This document shows positions 24,952 to 36,700 of a stretch of DNA of 64,000 bases, in pieces. This DNA comes from Tricholoma matsutake (taxonomy: Eukaryota > Basidiomycota > Agaricomycetes > Agaricales > Tricholomataceae). The position numbers were made by a program, and so were the translations under genes. How positions within the stretch are numbered: position 1 is the stretch's first letter; every line of letters begins with the position of its first letter. The DNA lies in contig AP026540.1 of assembly GCA_026075535.2 (NCBI GenBank), forward strand, positions 620,001-684,000. Reading direction: 5' to 3'. Below the pieces are notes generated by a model. The model saw nothing but the letters and a program-made list of their open reading frames with translations. It did not search any database and had not been told where the DNA came from.

Positions 24952-25963
24952 TGGGACTCTTCCACAAAATTCTTCTGCTTGCCTTCCTCTGGCTTCACTT
25001 CCTCAATTGTAGCTTCCCTAATCTTTCTTTTCTGCCTACAATTCCTAGTGATGTGTCCTAACTGCCCACAGTTAAAACATTTAAGTGGGGCTTGTCTCCC
25101 CACTTGATCAACCTCCATTGCCTCTGCTGGTGCTGCTGACTCCGTAACTATAGGTGTCACTGCTATGGCCAGTGGCTGTGCCCTCGGAGTTTGCGCCTGA
25201 GGTGCCTTTCCTTTCTCGGACTTTCCTCCTGATGGCTTTCCAAATTTACTACTTCCATACATCAACTTTGACTCTGCCTGTTCCTGCTGATATTGCCGGT
25301 CAAGGCACATTGCCCAATTATACCACTCGTCCAACTTCTCTGGCATAGAAGGTAGTCGGTAGATAGACTTGAATAAAGAGGGATTTAATCCTGCTTTCAA
25401 AACTCTACCAACGTGGCTTCTCCCGTATCTGTTTGTGAAGCTTCTGCTTTGAACTGCAAAATAAATTCATCCACTGTTAGGGAACCTTGGTGCATGGTCT
25501 TTAATTTAGCATTGGCTGTCACCTTGGGATTAGGGTCTCCAAACTGTGCCTCCAATCTCTCCAGAAATTCCTTGAAGGTTGCAAATGGTTTATTTCCTGC
25601 AGCAATTTGATTGATAGCCTCGTTTCTCCAGAACTGTGCTTTCCCCCCCTGAATGTATGAGAGAGCAAACATAATCCTAGACTCAGCTGTACAAAACTCT
25701 GGCTTCCTCCCATGGATGTACAATACCATAGAGCTGATGAAGGATTTTGTATTCTCCATGGTACCATCAAAGATTTGTGGGGACATGTACTTAGGTAAGC
25801 CCGCTTTTCCATTTCTGGATTTCTCTGCCGTCTCATCCTCCTGCGACATCCACTCCACCATCTCCTCCATCTCATCATCTCTTTCTCCTGTTGTCTCTGG
25901 CTGTACTTCCACTTGTCTGGGCTGTGATGCTGCCAATACTGACACTAATTGTGACATTTGCAC
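24948..25963 (-). pseudogene. Chromovirus gag (capsid and CCHC zinc knuckle), frameshifted
   Basis: A capsid-like helical region (YIQGGKAQFWRNEAI, FKEFLERLEAQFGDPN, about 25480-25660) is followed by a frameshift at about 25400. The second part holds GLNPSLFKSIYRLPSMPEKL, a Pro/Ala-rich linker and the knuckle CFNCGQLGHITRNC (near 25050-25090). An acidic N-terminus (25820-25900) is usual for the group. The 577-bp interval to the 5' LTR is leader sequence. Confidence 0.88.
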
Positions 25964-26540
25964 TGTGAGCGCATCAATTTTCGCCTCTAGTGCTGGTGTG
26001 GGAACAGGATTAGGCCAGGATTAGAAGTTGAAGGTTCGGACATAATTGTAGAATCTGTGATGAATCACTTCTTCGACAAATTCAAGATTTTTTCTTCGAG
26101 ACCTCTCCAAACGTTTATGGGTCACATGATGGTTCGTTGATGGTTCGTCAATCATTCATCAATTGTTCATTGTTTGTCAGGCACCTAATTTAACACTTCG
26201 GATCAATAACCCTTCCAACAGTGCCTGATCTCGGGGATAACACTGAATTCGGCTTGTAACTAAAATAGTCGTCCAAATAGAGTGATGTAAATTGTAACTA
26301 AACCAGATCCAATCAGTTGTCTGGTTGCAGCTGTCCTAATGATGAGCGCTGCCTCTCGATCACTGGCAGTCACAATGTAAGGCGAGGCCTGGCATTGGCT
26401 TATGAAAGAAAAGGTAGATTACATATATACAAGTACTTCTGGCTCGTGCTGAAAGGATGAGTAATCAGATGTGGCACGGTGAAACAATGACGTATGTGCA
26501 AGTAAGAGAAGGTGCACTGATATGGGAAGTTGTGTTCTTC

Positions 26541-26942
26541 TGTTAGGGCGACACCCACTATCTGCTAGCTAAGACTGTGCGGGTTCTCTCTACAAGAAGG
26601 GGGCAGGATCCGTGCTTGTGATGGGGGAATTGATGGTTTTGATGCAAGGGGTTATTAATAGGTGAGTTTGTTGAGATAGGCCTTTCACACCAAAAACATC
26701 AGTGGAATACCTAAGAGAACACAACTGGGGTCCCCTAGGCGTATATTTAGGGTTTATATACTATGTTACATATATTGTACATTGTTGTTACCGATGCACT
26801 CATACATGCGCATACATTTTGATGCGTGCGAAATAAAATTCTCATGCTATCAAAGTGTAGGGTTATTTGGCGTCATGTAGCATAATTCGACATACTAAAA
26901 TAAAAATGAAATTTTATTAGGTAATGGGGTGGTTTCCTAACA
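26541..26942 (-). repeat. 5' LTR of the chromovirus
   Basis: 402 bp and the upstream LTR in the minus-strand reading. Sequence directly inside (complement of about 26521-26540) should contain the primer-binding site, but I could not match it to a tRNA end. Confidence 0.93.
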
Positions 26943-27410
26943 GGGCCCAAATGATGCGATCTGCATCATTTGGGCCTGTGTTCTGTCCAATCACGTCGTT
27001 TGGGCCTATGTTCTGTCTGGTAGTAGAGTAGAACCTATAAAACAAACAAAACAAGTTAGTTAGTATAAAAAAATAAAAAGCAAATGAAAAAAACATACTT
27101 AGGCCCCAAACGATGTGATCTGCATTGTTTGGGCCCGCATTCTGTCCAGTCAGCTCGTTTGAAGGTGGTGGTGATGGTGGCAGTGGGCATGGGAATGGTG
27201 GTGGTGGGTGCGCACACAGTGGTGGTGGTAGAGTGGAGAGGAGGAGGAGGAGGCAGTGTTTGCAACAGTGGTGGTGGTGGTTGTGAGCTGGCAGTCACGT
27301 GTCATGTGTCATGCGTATGCATACTTATTAATTATTCCGTTAATGGCTGTGATTAACTATGTAGTGTGGTTGGGTAATAAAAGTATTAAATGTATGTAGA
27401 AGAATAATTG

Positions 27411-27476
27411 CTTGGTAGCTCAGTGGTTAAGCATGCTGTTATGTGTGCAGACCCAAGGTCGAGTGTTCAATTCTTG
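27411..27476 (+). repeat. tRNA-like module A, family X copy 2
   Basis: TGGTAGCTCAGTGGTTAAGC is followed by GTCGAGTGTTCAATTC, box A and box B-like. It reads toward the right end of the element through ATTCC/GGTTATTCC repeats. Confidence 0.65.
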
Positions 27477-27837
27477 ATGTGTGTCAAACTTTTATTTGGG
27501 AAAGCACATGCATTCTGGTTATTCTGGTTAGTCCGGTTATTCCTGTTATTCCGGTTGTGATGAGTCTGGTCAGATTGTGGGGATTCTAGGTGTAAATTAG
27601 ATCCTTATTCCGACCAGAATTGTGCTGCATAGGGAAAACTACATACAAAGAAAATTCCACTGGATTCCAGAAATTCTGGCTAGACAAACCGGAATCCAAC
27701 TGGAATAGGTGGGGGAGTGTAAAGTACTCCTTTTGGCACACAGATATACTTTGAAGAGTGCAGGGGCTGGCAGTGTACTAGCATAGGAAGTGGGTGTTGT
27801 AGGGATCCTAACACTCATGAGGAACCATTATTATGAT

Positions 27838-28560
27838 GTGCTATATCTAATTTACCCATAAATCATTATGTCAAAAGAACACAGCTGCATGTTCCCCTCA
27901 TATGAAAATGGGTTAGAATCAATAAAAGTGCTATATTAAAAGAACACGGTGGTGCATTCCTCCCGTCTCATCAGATCAAAGATCTGCGATGAAAATGAGT
28001 TGGAATCAGTTCAAAGTTCAGCCTTAATGATGCACAACTCACCTGGTAGTATCACCCATCCTGCTATATCTAATTTCTTCCATAAATTCACTATATTAAG
28101 AGAAAGTGGTGGCGCATTCCTCTCATTTCATTGTATTGAAAATCTGTAATAAAAATGGGTTAGGAACAATCCAAAGTCCAGCCTGAAAGAGGCAGAACTC
28201 ACCTACTAGACTAGTATATTACCTATCTTATTACATCCATTTTGCTCGTAAAATCACTATGTGGAGCAAACATGGGGACACATTCCTCTCATCTTGTCGG
28301 ATCTAAAATCAGTGATGAAAATAAGTTAGATTTGGTGCCAGGTTCAGCCTGAATGATGTAAGACTCACCTAGTAGCCTTAGTTACATCCTGCTATAACCT
28401 ATATGTAATATACTCATAAGATAGTGATACCAAAAACCTGTGGCTGGATCACGTTCCACTCATTTCATCGGATCTGAAGTCTATGTTGGAAATGGGTTAC
28501 AATTGATACCAAGTTCAGCCACTCACCAGCAAGTTGGTACCCTAAGATCAAAAAATCTAA
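27838..28560. repeat. Satellite-like tandem repeat, unit about 160-170 bp
   Basis: The CATTCCTCTCATTTCA-type phrase recurs at about 27955, 28115, 28281 and 28453. Each is followed by GATCTGAAATCTGTGATGAA and GGGTTAGAATC-like sequence and then an ACTCACCTAGTAG phrase, giving four diverged units plus a truncated one at 27890. No coding potential. Confidence 0.75.
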
Positions 28561-28869
28561 ATGCATGGAAAGGTAGCAAGCTTATGAATCATGATCCAAG
28601 TCAGTGTGATGACAATGATGAAAAACAACGAGTGATATACTTCAAATATTATGCAGCAGACTTGGTCAACCAATGGTTGAAGCAGCATCAGGTTTTGTTG
28701 TGATATTGCATGTGGGTTGTTACACGTTGATCGATGGTCAGCTATTTCTGGACCTTGCCACCCACTTGAGTTTGTAGACATGCCATAAGCTGTAATAAAC
28801 AAAGTAAATTTCAAAAAAAAAACACAAGTTGAGTCAATACAAGCTCTACAAAGTCATAATTTACAAGAA

Positions 28870-29033
28870 GTTTCAATGAAAGTTTTCCATGACTAAAGCC
28901 ATGGCCTGAGCTCTCTGAGCCAGGCCAAAGCCATTGCTGGGCTGTCACCAATGGCCTGGCTTGGCCCAGCCCAAACAGGCTCAGCTTGGCCCAGTTCACA
29001 GCTTTGAGCTGGGCCGGGCATATCACTAGACCA
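28870..29033. repeat. GGCC-rich dispersed repeat, copy 3
   Basis: Repeated GGCCTGGCTTGGCCCAGCC ends in GAGCTGGGCCGGGCATATCACTA. It is the best preserved of the three copies. Confidence 0.5.
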
Positions 29034-29359
29034 GAATAAACCAAAAAATGGAGCATACCCTTCATTTTTGCAAAAATGGTCACTTTTTTCATTTTCACTT
29101 TTTATTTTTTGTTGTTCTTTCAAGCTCCGCTCTGACACCATCAATGTCCCAAATGTTTGTTTCTTCTTTTTATAAGCTAACTACCCTTTTTCTAGCCTAT
29201 ACTACCAGTAATGGCAGGTGCTGGCATGGCACAACCCACACCCACACCCACCCACTACCAAGCAGGCCCAAATGATGCAGTCATCATTTGGGCCCTAGGT
29301 AATGTTTTTTTAAATCATTTTTTGTTTCTGTCAGGTAACTAATTGATTTGTTTCACTTT
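29034..29359. repeat. Mosaic repeat with GGGCCC hairpin, truncating the gene to its right
   Basis: CCCAAATGATG (29266) and CATCATTTGGGCCC form a compact hairpin (29264-29298). The block adjoins the last codon of the Crinkler-type gene at 29360 and probably removed its C-terminus. Confidence 0.55.
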
Positions 29360-31439
29360 TTAGCATCTAAAATGTGCGGCATGCTCAAACAGAATGCCAG
29401 CCTTGGTATGAGCATCAGGATCAGTGAGATACTGCACTAGAGTTTCCAAGAGCCGCACCTTCATAACCATATGAATGCGCTCAAATACAAGTTTGGCAAT
29501 GCAGTTGCTCAACAGCTCTGTGCATGTCTTGAGCCAGTGGGTATCGATAGGTTCCACTCTAACTAGATGGTGGCTCATGTTCGGATTGAAAGGTAATTGT
29601 CCCGTTGTTGCATGAATGAAGTCATCCCTGGACTGTATGCCATTAAGGGCCTGGTGAATGACTGCCCATTGCACATCCAAACCAGTGGTAGTGAAGGACC
29701 TGAAGCAGAGATGTGGGATTCCATGGAAGATGGAGTAAGCTTCCTGTAGCCATTTGCAGTGATCCACATCAAGTGTGTTAAAATTGTCTTTGGTGGTGAA
29801 AAGTAAGCTGAAACATATATTGACTATAAGTGACAAATGGGGGCTACTGCATTTCACTCACCTTGCAATATATAAAGGCCCCCATTCCCATGTAGGCATA
29901 CAGCAGATCCTCGCCAGGTGCTCATGAGCAAAGGTGGACCAATGGTTCTTGTCCAGTGAGGTAGCCACAATCACCCTGCCCTTACAAATCTTTGGGTAAA
30001 ACACATTAGGCACAAATGTGAGCTGATCTCCGAGATTAACCAAGGCACAGCACAGGTGGTTGGCATCCAACTTGGGAATATGGTATCCGCTGGATAAAAT
30101 CAACCTTCTGATGCCCGTATCATCAAATATGTGAGCGTGTGTACTCTCGTCGGAGTAAATGGTGGTCAGACCATTTAGCAGTCAACAGAGAAGTACGTAT
30201 ATCAGAAAGACTGTCTTTCCTGCAGTATGAAATCCAATAAGTCAAAATTATAGAATATGTATACCGTTGCATACTGACCAATGCCAGGTTGGCCTGTGAC
30301 AATCGTTGCATGGTGTATATAGGAAAACCAATCGATGCCTAGTGATTGCAGAAGGGTTTGCCACTCCTGATCTTCAGTTTCCAGAAGTTTCCAGAAAGTT
30401 TCATAAATCTCAACAACAAGGAGTTTTGAGAGTCTGAAAGGGAATACTTGTTCTGGCCCCTCTGGGTGCTCGATAACCGTCAAATTCAGCATCTCCAAAT
30501 CATTCTCCACCTCTAATGACAATGGGTTGGGGATCTGGACAGGACACTGGACAAACATATGCTCCCCATGCTTCCAAAAACTCTTGTGAAGGGCGAGAAG
30601 GCAGACATCTGTAAAACAACATCAGCAGAATATGACACACCCAAGACACATGTTATATACCTTCCTGAATATGGGCTCATTTGGCAGGAGGCTGATCTAA
30701 CTCTGGAAAGCGTGTAAGGAGAGATGGTTCGGAGCGGTGAGCAAATTTGTGTTCAGGTTGTTAGGCACAAGAGATGGAAGTAATATGCGCGAGTTCATCA
30801 AGATGGCGGGAGGGAACAAGACAGATTGAGGTGAAGGAGATAATGAATGTTGGCAAACAATAACACCATGGAGTCAAAGTCATTAGATATGGAGCAAAGG
30901 GGGGAATGGTGTCATCGCCCATGGGAAAAACAAAGTGGTCATGAGGACAATTGGAATGGTAAGTGATTTTGGGCAAGAAACTATCAGCAGTGTTCAGCCA
31001 TGGAAAAGCACCCTCACTCACCAGTATCCAGTTTCCATACAATAATATGTAAATGATCAAGGGGAGGTTGGTTTGGGAAAATATAGCTGATGGGACAAGC
31101 AGAAGTTAATTTTTCAGCCAGTTGTTCATTGCTGTGAATAGATGCAAGGTCCAGGTTCACATCGATGGGTTTGGTATCTTTGGGTTAAAAGGACAGGGAA
31201 GTAAGCCATATAATCCGAGATCACAACTCTTTGACAGCATGCACCTTCCAGAGTACTAGGCTGTGGGCACCAACACCGGTTAATGAATCATCTTTTTGCT
31301 TCTCTTGTATTTTCTCATTAAGGTCACCCACCACGAACTTAGGATTGTGCCATGATGACCCTTCAACACCAATTGGAAATGGCTCTGTTTCGCCTTCGAT
31401 AATGCAACAAAGCAGAAGATCATCATCACTGAGACTCAT
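29360..31439 (-). pseudogene. Crinkler/RHS-type protein: ubiquitin-like header plus P-loop NTPase, broken
   Basis: The N-terminal exon (MSLSDDDLLLCCIIEGE..., from 31439) has the pattern of the Crinkler ubiquitin-like header (LNEKIQEKQ, LVLWKVH). Its continuation near 31150-31020 reads LASIHSNEQLAEKL...HLHIIVWKLDTG. The NTPase part (30620-29360) has the P-loop GQPGIG|KTVFLIY split by a 59-nt intron (30278-30220), then VIVATSLDKNHW and a helical C-terminal half (SHHLVRVEPIDTHW...GILFEHAAHFRC). In fungi these are multi-gene, rapidly evolving, effector-like or conflict-related proteins; their role is not settled. An in-frame TGA follows FLIYVLLC, about 350 bp between header and NTPase is unresolved, and the 3' end is cut by repeat. 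Family call is good; function of this copy unlikely. Confidence 0.68.
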
Positions 31440-31571
31440 AGTGGGCTCTGCTTGGTCAGATGTGGACTTAGGAAAAGGGGCTCCGCTTGCTGTGGAGTGC
31501 AGGGAAAGGGTGTTGGCATCCTTGGCTGGAGGCTGTGTTGGGTTTGCTGATGCATACTGAATGCTATTGTC

Positions 31572-32573
31572 ATTGACCCAGCAGATTCTTCACAACACAT
31601 GACTTTTGGAAAATGCCATTGCTGGAACTTATGCAGGTTTTTGATGAGCATTTGCTTGAGCATTGTAGCCTTCTTACACAATACAGTTTTCACATTGATA
31701 CTGAGACTGTAGGAGACAGTCAGACTAAAGCATGGTAAAAGGTTTTCTCACAGACCACAACTTCAATGCACTATCATCATATTACTGCGTGACTGGCAAA
31801 ACTTGTAAATTTGGTCATGTTTGTACAGTGATTTATTTCGAATAGGAGATCTTCTGCAAGTCATTCCTTGACAACCATGCCACATTTTGGCATGATTCTG
31901 TAGTCTATCTTATGCTACTAGCTGAGCTCTAGAGCTCCACACAATATTCTTATTTTTTAGTTGATCTGTGAAAATTAGGTTGACCCCTGCCAATTATTTG
32001 TGTGTGCAAACAATATCTCAAGAACTAGTGACTCACAACCTCAATTATTTGCAGGGGACATACTCACCTAGAGTACCCTTGACACTGTACCACTCTCAGC
32101 TTGTTTTTCTGACCATTATTTCTTGAGATATATTGTTTGCACACACACATAATTGGCAAGGGTCAACCTAATTTTCACAGATCAACTAAAAATAAGAATA
32201 TTGTGTGGAGCTCTAGAGCTCAGCTAGTAGCATGAGATAGACTACAGAATCATGCCAAAATGTGGCATGGTTGTCAAGGAATGGCTTGCAGAAGATCTCC
32301 CATTCGAAATAAATCAATGTACAAACATGACCAAATTTACAAGTTTTGCCAGTCGTGCAGTGATATGATGATAGTGCATTGAAGTTGTGGTCTGTGAGAA
32401 AACCTTTTACCATGCTTCAGTCTGACTGTCTCCTACAGTCTCAGTATCAATGTGAACACTGTATTGTGTAAGAAGGCTACAATGCTCAAGCAAATGCTCG
32501 CTGAAAATCTGCATAAGTTCCAGCAATGGCATTTTCTGAAAGTCACATGTTGCAAAGAATCTGCTGGGTCAAT
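31572..32573. repeat. Large inverted repeat, arms about 453 bp, 95-bp spacer
   Basis: 31572-32024 matches the reverse complement of 32120-32573 with few differences. Both arms encode the same short frame (MVKGFLTDHNFNALSSY..., 66 codons intact on the minus strand at 32213-32413; the plus arm has a TAG in mid-frame). Inner ends share GTGCAAACAATATCTCAAG. The spacer is unrelated. No family was recognised for the peptide. Confidence 0.85.
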
Positions 32574-32870
32574 AGTGTTCAGTCTTGATGCATTATCGCC
32601 TTTTCTTGCCCGATGGAGAAAGCTACCCTTTGCAGTATCAACGACACCAGTGACCTTCTTCTTCATCATGAGAAGATGTTGTTGAGAAATGAGAGTGTGA
32701 AAGACTTAGGTGAAGGCCATAGTGGGTCATCAGGCAATGGAGTAGGGCTGATAGGAACAGACCCCATCACGTGAACACTCATCGGTACTGGGCACACGGA
32801 CCCACTACATCTTATCTTATCATACACCAGAGATGCTGCTTGGGTGACACCACAGTCATGTGGTGTGCAT

Positions 32871-33290
32871 TTCATGTAAAATGTAGATTATTGAGTGCTA
32901 TTTTGTGTCAACACGTTCTGAGCGCATCACATTGTGAAATGCAAAATTAGTCATTCAGTTCATGTCAGCTTGCCTAAAGCTGTTGTGCACAACCAATTCA
33001 GATGTATCTAAAGAGATTTTATAAACCAAATGTTGAATATCTTCCACCGATTATCTACAAGAACTCCCCCAGAATATTTCATGATTGAAAGAACAAGGCC
33101 GGGAGACACAAAAACAAAAGATATTCAAAATTTGCTCTATAAAATCTCTTTGTATACATATGAATTGGTTGTGCACAACGGCTTTAGGCAAGCCAACATG
33201 AACTGAATGACTAATTTCAAGCTTCACAATGCAATGCACTCAGAACACATCGACACAAGATAGCACTCGATAATCTACATTTTACATGAA
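32871..33290. repeat. Inverted repeat, arms 173 bp, 74-bp spacer
   Basis: 32871-33043 pairs with 33118-33290 (outer ends TTCATGTAAAATGTAGATTA and inverse). Divergence is higher than in the neighbouring palindrome. Positioned between it and the shared repeat at 33306. Confidence 0.8.
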
Positions 33291-33305
33291 ACTACCTATC
33301 TCAGG

Positions 33306-33442
33306 CATCTTTTTATCACTATAGGCACACCTTTTATTCATTAGATTACCCATGTCAGTGTTGTGTCACTTTCACAATGCAATTTTGTCTTACTTTGCCC
33401 GTTTTGGAATGGCACGTGATGTTGGCGGGTTGTGGATGTCCT
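33306..33442. repeat. Dispersed repeat, inverse of 11963-12103
   Basis: Reverse-complement match to 11963-12103. Abuts the inverted repeat ending at 33290. Confidence 0.7.
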
Positions 33443-33744
33443 AGCAGACAAGCAAAGCCCGCTTGTTTTCTTGATGAATTATTTGGACAGCTGCAAGGAT
33501 CTAAATGTCAAAATACAGTAGTTTAGATGGTAATGATAAGATCTGCACGAGCCGATCATGCGAAACTGACAAATTTAGATTTTGACTTCAAGAAATTTGG
33601 CTGTACCCCTATTCTAGCACTAAAAATCACAGAAAATTCACTAATCAATCGCTTTTGATGAGTTGCATCTTGGCATGTTGAAAAATGATCAATGAACATG
33701 AATGGGATTGTCTAAAAAAAATCTTGAAGTTCCATCTTGCACTC

Positions 33745-36700
33745 ATGGCTAGAGGTCGACCCTCGAAGAAGTCTTGGCCCACACCAACATTGCTGGTCTC
33801 AGAAATCAATCCAGACAGTCCTCTGTGTTCTCTGAGTCAACCCCACAACCCACTCCACCCAGATCCAGAGCCCTGAGCCCGAATGGTAATGAGTCTGATT
33901 TGGAGGACAACAATGAGGATCTTGATTTGTTGATCCATTTTGATTCTCTGAAGACGAACCTTGCACATGCGGAGGCTTGCCAAGACGAGGGAGAGGATGA
34001 TGATAATGAAGAGTTGGAGGAATGGGAGGGATTTGGCAAGGAAGATCTTGCTGAGGCGATGATAGGCATGCTCGAGGTTGATGACCCATCTGATCTGGAT
34101 TGGCTGCCTGAGAGACTGAAGAACAAGAGAAAGAAGAGAAAGCAAGAGAAGAAAGGCATGGACTCACAATCACTTTCGCTTGTCTTGCTACTGATAATGC
34201 AACCAGAAAGACCCAAGACATATCAGAAAGGTCCAGATGTCATGTCTAAATCAGAGCGGACCCAGCAGTGGCATGCAAGAGCTTTCCAAGGCCAGGGACA
34301 GCTGACAGGGTTTGGGTTCAAGGTTCATATCCAACAAGAGTTGTGGGGCCGAAGGTGAAAGCAAATCTGCCAGTGTTGACACAAGATCAGCCAATTGTGC
34401 AGCCACCATCACCAACATCACCTGATGCTCAGATAGCCAGGCTGTTGAGAATGAGATCAGCATCTGTGCTCTCATGACAAAGCTCAGGCTGCTTTGGGGC
34501 TTGCAGATGTTGACGAGATGGATGCTGAGCCTGAAAAAAGTGACCTTGAATCTTTGGCGGATGATATCAATGATGAAGAGCTTGAGGATTGGGAAGCCGA
34601 GCTCGATGAGATCATGAGAGTGTGCAAGGTCCGAAGAGTCACATTCAGGACTGGACTGATCTGCAAAAGCAGATCAAAGATCAGCTCAAAAAAAATAGCA
34701 AGACGTTACCCTTGTCCCGACTAAACCAGCTCATCATCTCAAATTTTGCTACTCTGTGCCTCAAAGGCATTTCCCGAACTCAGGCAAGTCTTGAGATTGC
34801 ACAACAATGGCACGAGGGGAAGAACAATTGGTTTGCCCAAAGAGTTCACACGCTCGCAAGACATTACCAGATTTTTGAAGCGCTTCCGATCGAGAAGCAT
34901 GGTGGGTCTGGAAATTCAAGATCGTGGCTTTATGACGAGCAAGTCAAGACACAAACACGAGACTGGCTCACCTCGCAGAAAACAGGGGATGTTACACCCC
35001 ACCAACTTCAATATGCACTCAATGGAACAATATTTCCTGAATTGAATATAAATCTTGCGAAGGGAATCAGTGAGCGCACTACTCGTGATCGAGCTTGGGT
35101 GGCGTTGAACTGTTGTGCAGAAAGGAGTTTATATGGATGGCCATGAATGCGATGACATTGTGGAATATCAAAATAAGGTTTTCTTGCCAGCAATCATTTG
35201 GTTTGAAGCTCTTATGGCAAGACATGAGGGGCCAGAATTAAAGAAAATCATGCCAGAGATTCACAAAGGACAGCATCGAGTTATAATTCAGTACCAGGAT
35301 GAGTGCTGTTTTCATGCAAATGATGAGGCACAAAGCCTTTGGTTGTGAGAGGGTGAGCAGCCTCTTCAGAAAAAAGGCCGAGGCAGGTTAATCTATGTGT
35401 CAGATTTTGTTAACGAAGAAAATGGGTGACTTGTGCTCTTGGATGAGAGTGGATGAATCATCCGGGATGCCTGAAAAGTAATTTATCCAGGTGCAAACAG
35501 AGATCCTTGGTGGGACACCAAATAACTTATGGATCAGATAAAATATGCCATCAAGATCTTCAAGTCTGCTCATCCTGACTGCGAAGCCCTGTTCATTTTT
35601 GACCAGTACTCTTCCCATGCTTCTTTACCACCTGATGCACTCAAGGCTTTCGAAATGAATAAATCTGATGGTGGAAAGCAACACGATACCACAATTCCTC
35701 AATCAAATCCTGACCCATGCTTCCAGGGACAGCCAGAGAAACTGACAACATCATCTGGGCAGCAGAAAGGCTTGCAGGCTGTTCTTGAAGAACGCAGGTT
35801 CAATGTCTCATGCTTGAAGGCAAATTGCACACCAGTGTGCCCATTTGAGAGCCAAAATTGTTGCATGGCCCGGCTTCTCTCTCAGCAGGAAGATTTTATG
35901 AATCAGGAATCAATGCTGGAGGCATTTATCAAGGGTGCCAGCCATCAGTGCCTTTTCTTGCCAAAGTTTCACTGCGAGCTTCGAAATGGTAAGCAACAAT
36001 CTGTTTATTGCCTACCAATCTCACAACTACTCTAAGTACTGGGGATGGTGCAAGTACCAATACTGGGAGCACCCTAAAAACAATTTTGCAGAGGCTAAGA
36101 CATGCACACTGGAGGTCTTGGATGTGTGCCCTGCAGAAGTCATTCAGAGATTTATTAACTGGTCGTAAGGCTCCAACTGTTCTATCTATATAACTATCTT
36201 ATACAGTTTATACTGTATATGTATATGTTTAAGTATAGGGCTTGGGCCTCAAGGTGGTGTACACAGTAGTTATACAGTATATAGATGGCTAAACAGTTTA
36301 TCTATTATGATAAACAGCAATAACAAATAACAGGGTGTCACAAGGGGGTTGCAGAACAGGAAAGTCACATGTTCACTGAGTTTTTTTTCTTGGCCCCTCA
36401 ATTGGCCCCTTTCTGCCATATATGGAAATTTCCCATCATGTGCAGTTTTTTCCCCAAGCAATTTTCCCAGAGAAAATTGATCACTGTATAGTACAGACTG
36501 GCTAGCAGCACAATTCCTATGCTTCTTACTAGGGCTAGCTGTGATTTTGAACCCATGTAACACCTGCAACTTCAATATTTTGTGTGTGTGTTGAGATATC
36601 AAGCTCAGCCATCTCAGGCTGCTCTTTGGCCCTGATACCCTTCTGTTATTGATCCTTATCAGTGTTCTGCCTTTGTTAGCTAGTTACCAGTATATATACT

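Larger units (their letters stand above)
20681..26942 (-). mobile_element. Ty3 (Metaviridae-type) chromovirus LTR retrotransposon, 6262 bp
   Basis: Two 402-bp LTRs begin TGTTAGG and end CCTAACA, with a 5-bp duplication GGGCC (20676-20680 and 26943-26947). The element reads on the minus strand: gag, protease, RT, RNase H, integrase, chromodomain. A polypurine tract (AAAAGGGGGG, complement of 21086-21095) precedes the 3' LTR. Chromodomain order and motifs place it in the chromovirus branch. It inserted into a GGGCCC hairpin of family X. The LTRs differ at 15 of 402 sites, and several stops interrupt pol, so this copy is inactive. Confidence 0.95.
12477..27729. mobile_element. Family X TIR element, copy 2, split by a KDZ transposon and a Ty3 chromovirus
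   Basis: The outer ends share CTCCCCCACCTATTC within imperfect TIRs of about 22 bp, with degenerate ATTCC/GGTTATTC-rich subterminal repeats. Perfect 8-bp duplications CTTTTGGC flank it at 12469-12476 and 27730-27737. Collinearity with the uninterrupted copy at 43934-45747, in reverse orientation, is clear. X sequence is present at 12477-12575, 19198-20675 and 26943-27729. The gaps are exactly a KDZ transposon (12576-19189, duplication GAGTATAT) and a Ty3 element (20681-26942, duplication GGGCC). After removing both, about 2.36 kb remain. It carries tRNA-like modules at 19265-19348 (-) and 27411-27476 (+), pointing outward. No transposase. The 8-bp duplication fits hAT or KDZ-type mobilisation. 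Confidence 0.85.

Noticed and set aside
24940..24960. Programmed -1 frameshift between chromovirus gag and pol
   Set aside because: The frames do overlap with -1 geometry, but no convincing slippery heptamer was seen, and the gene has other frame damage, so it may be a lesion.
27411..27476. Possible functional tRNA gene
   Set aside because: Box A and B are present but no acceptor, D and anticodon stems can be paired around them, and the module recurs in transposon copies.
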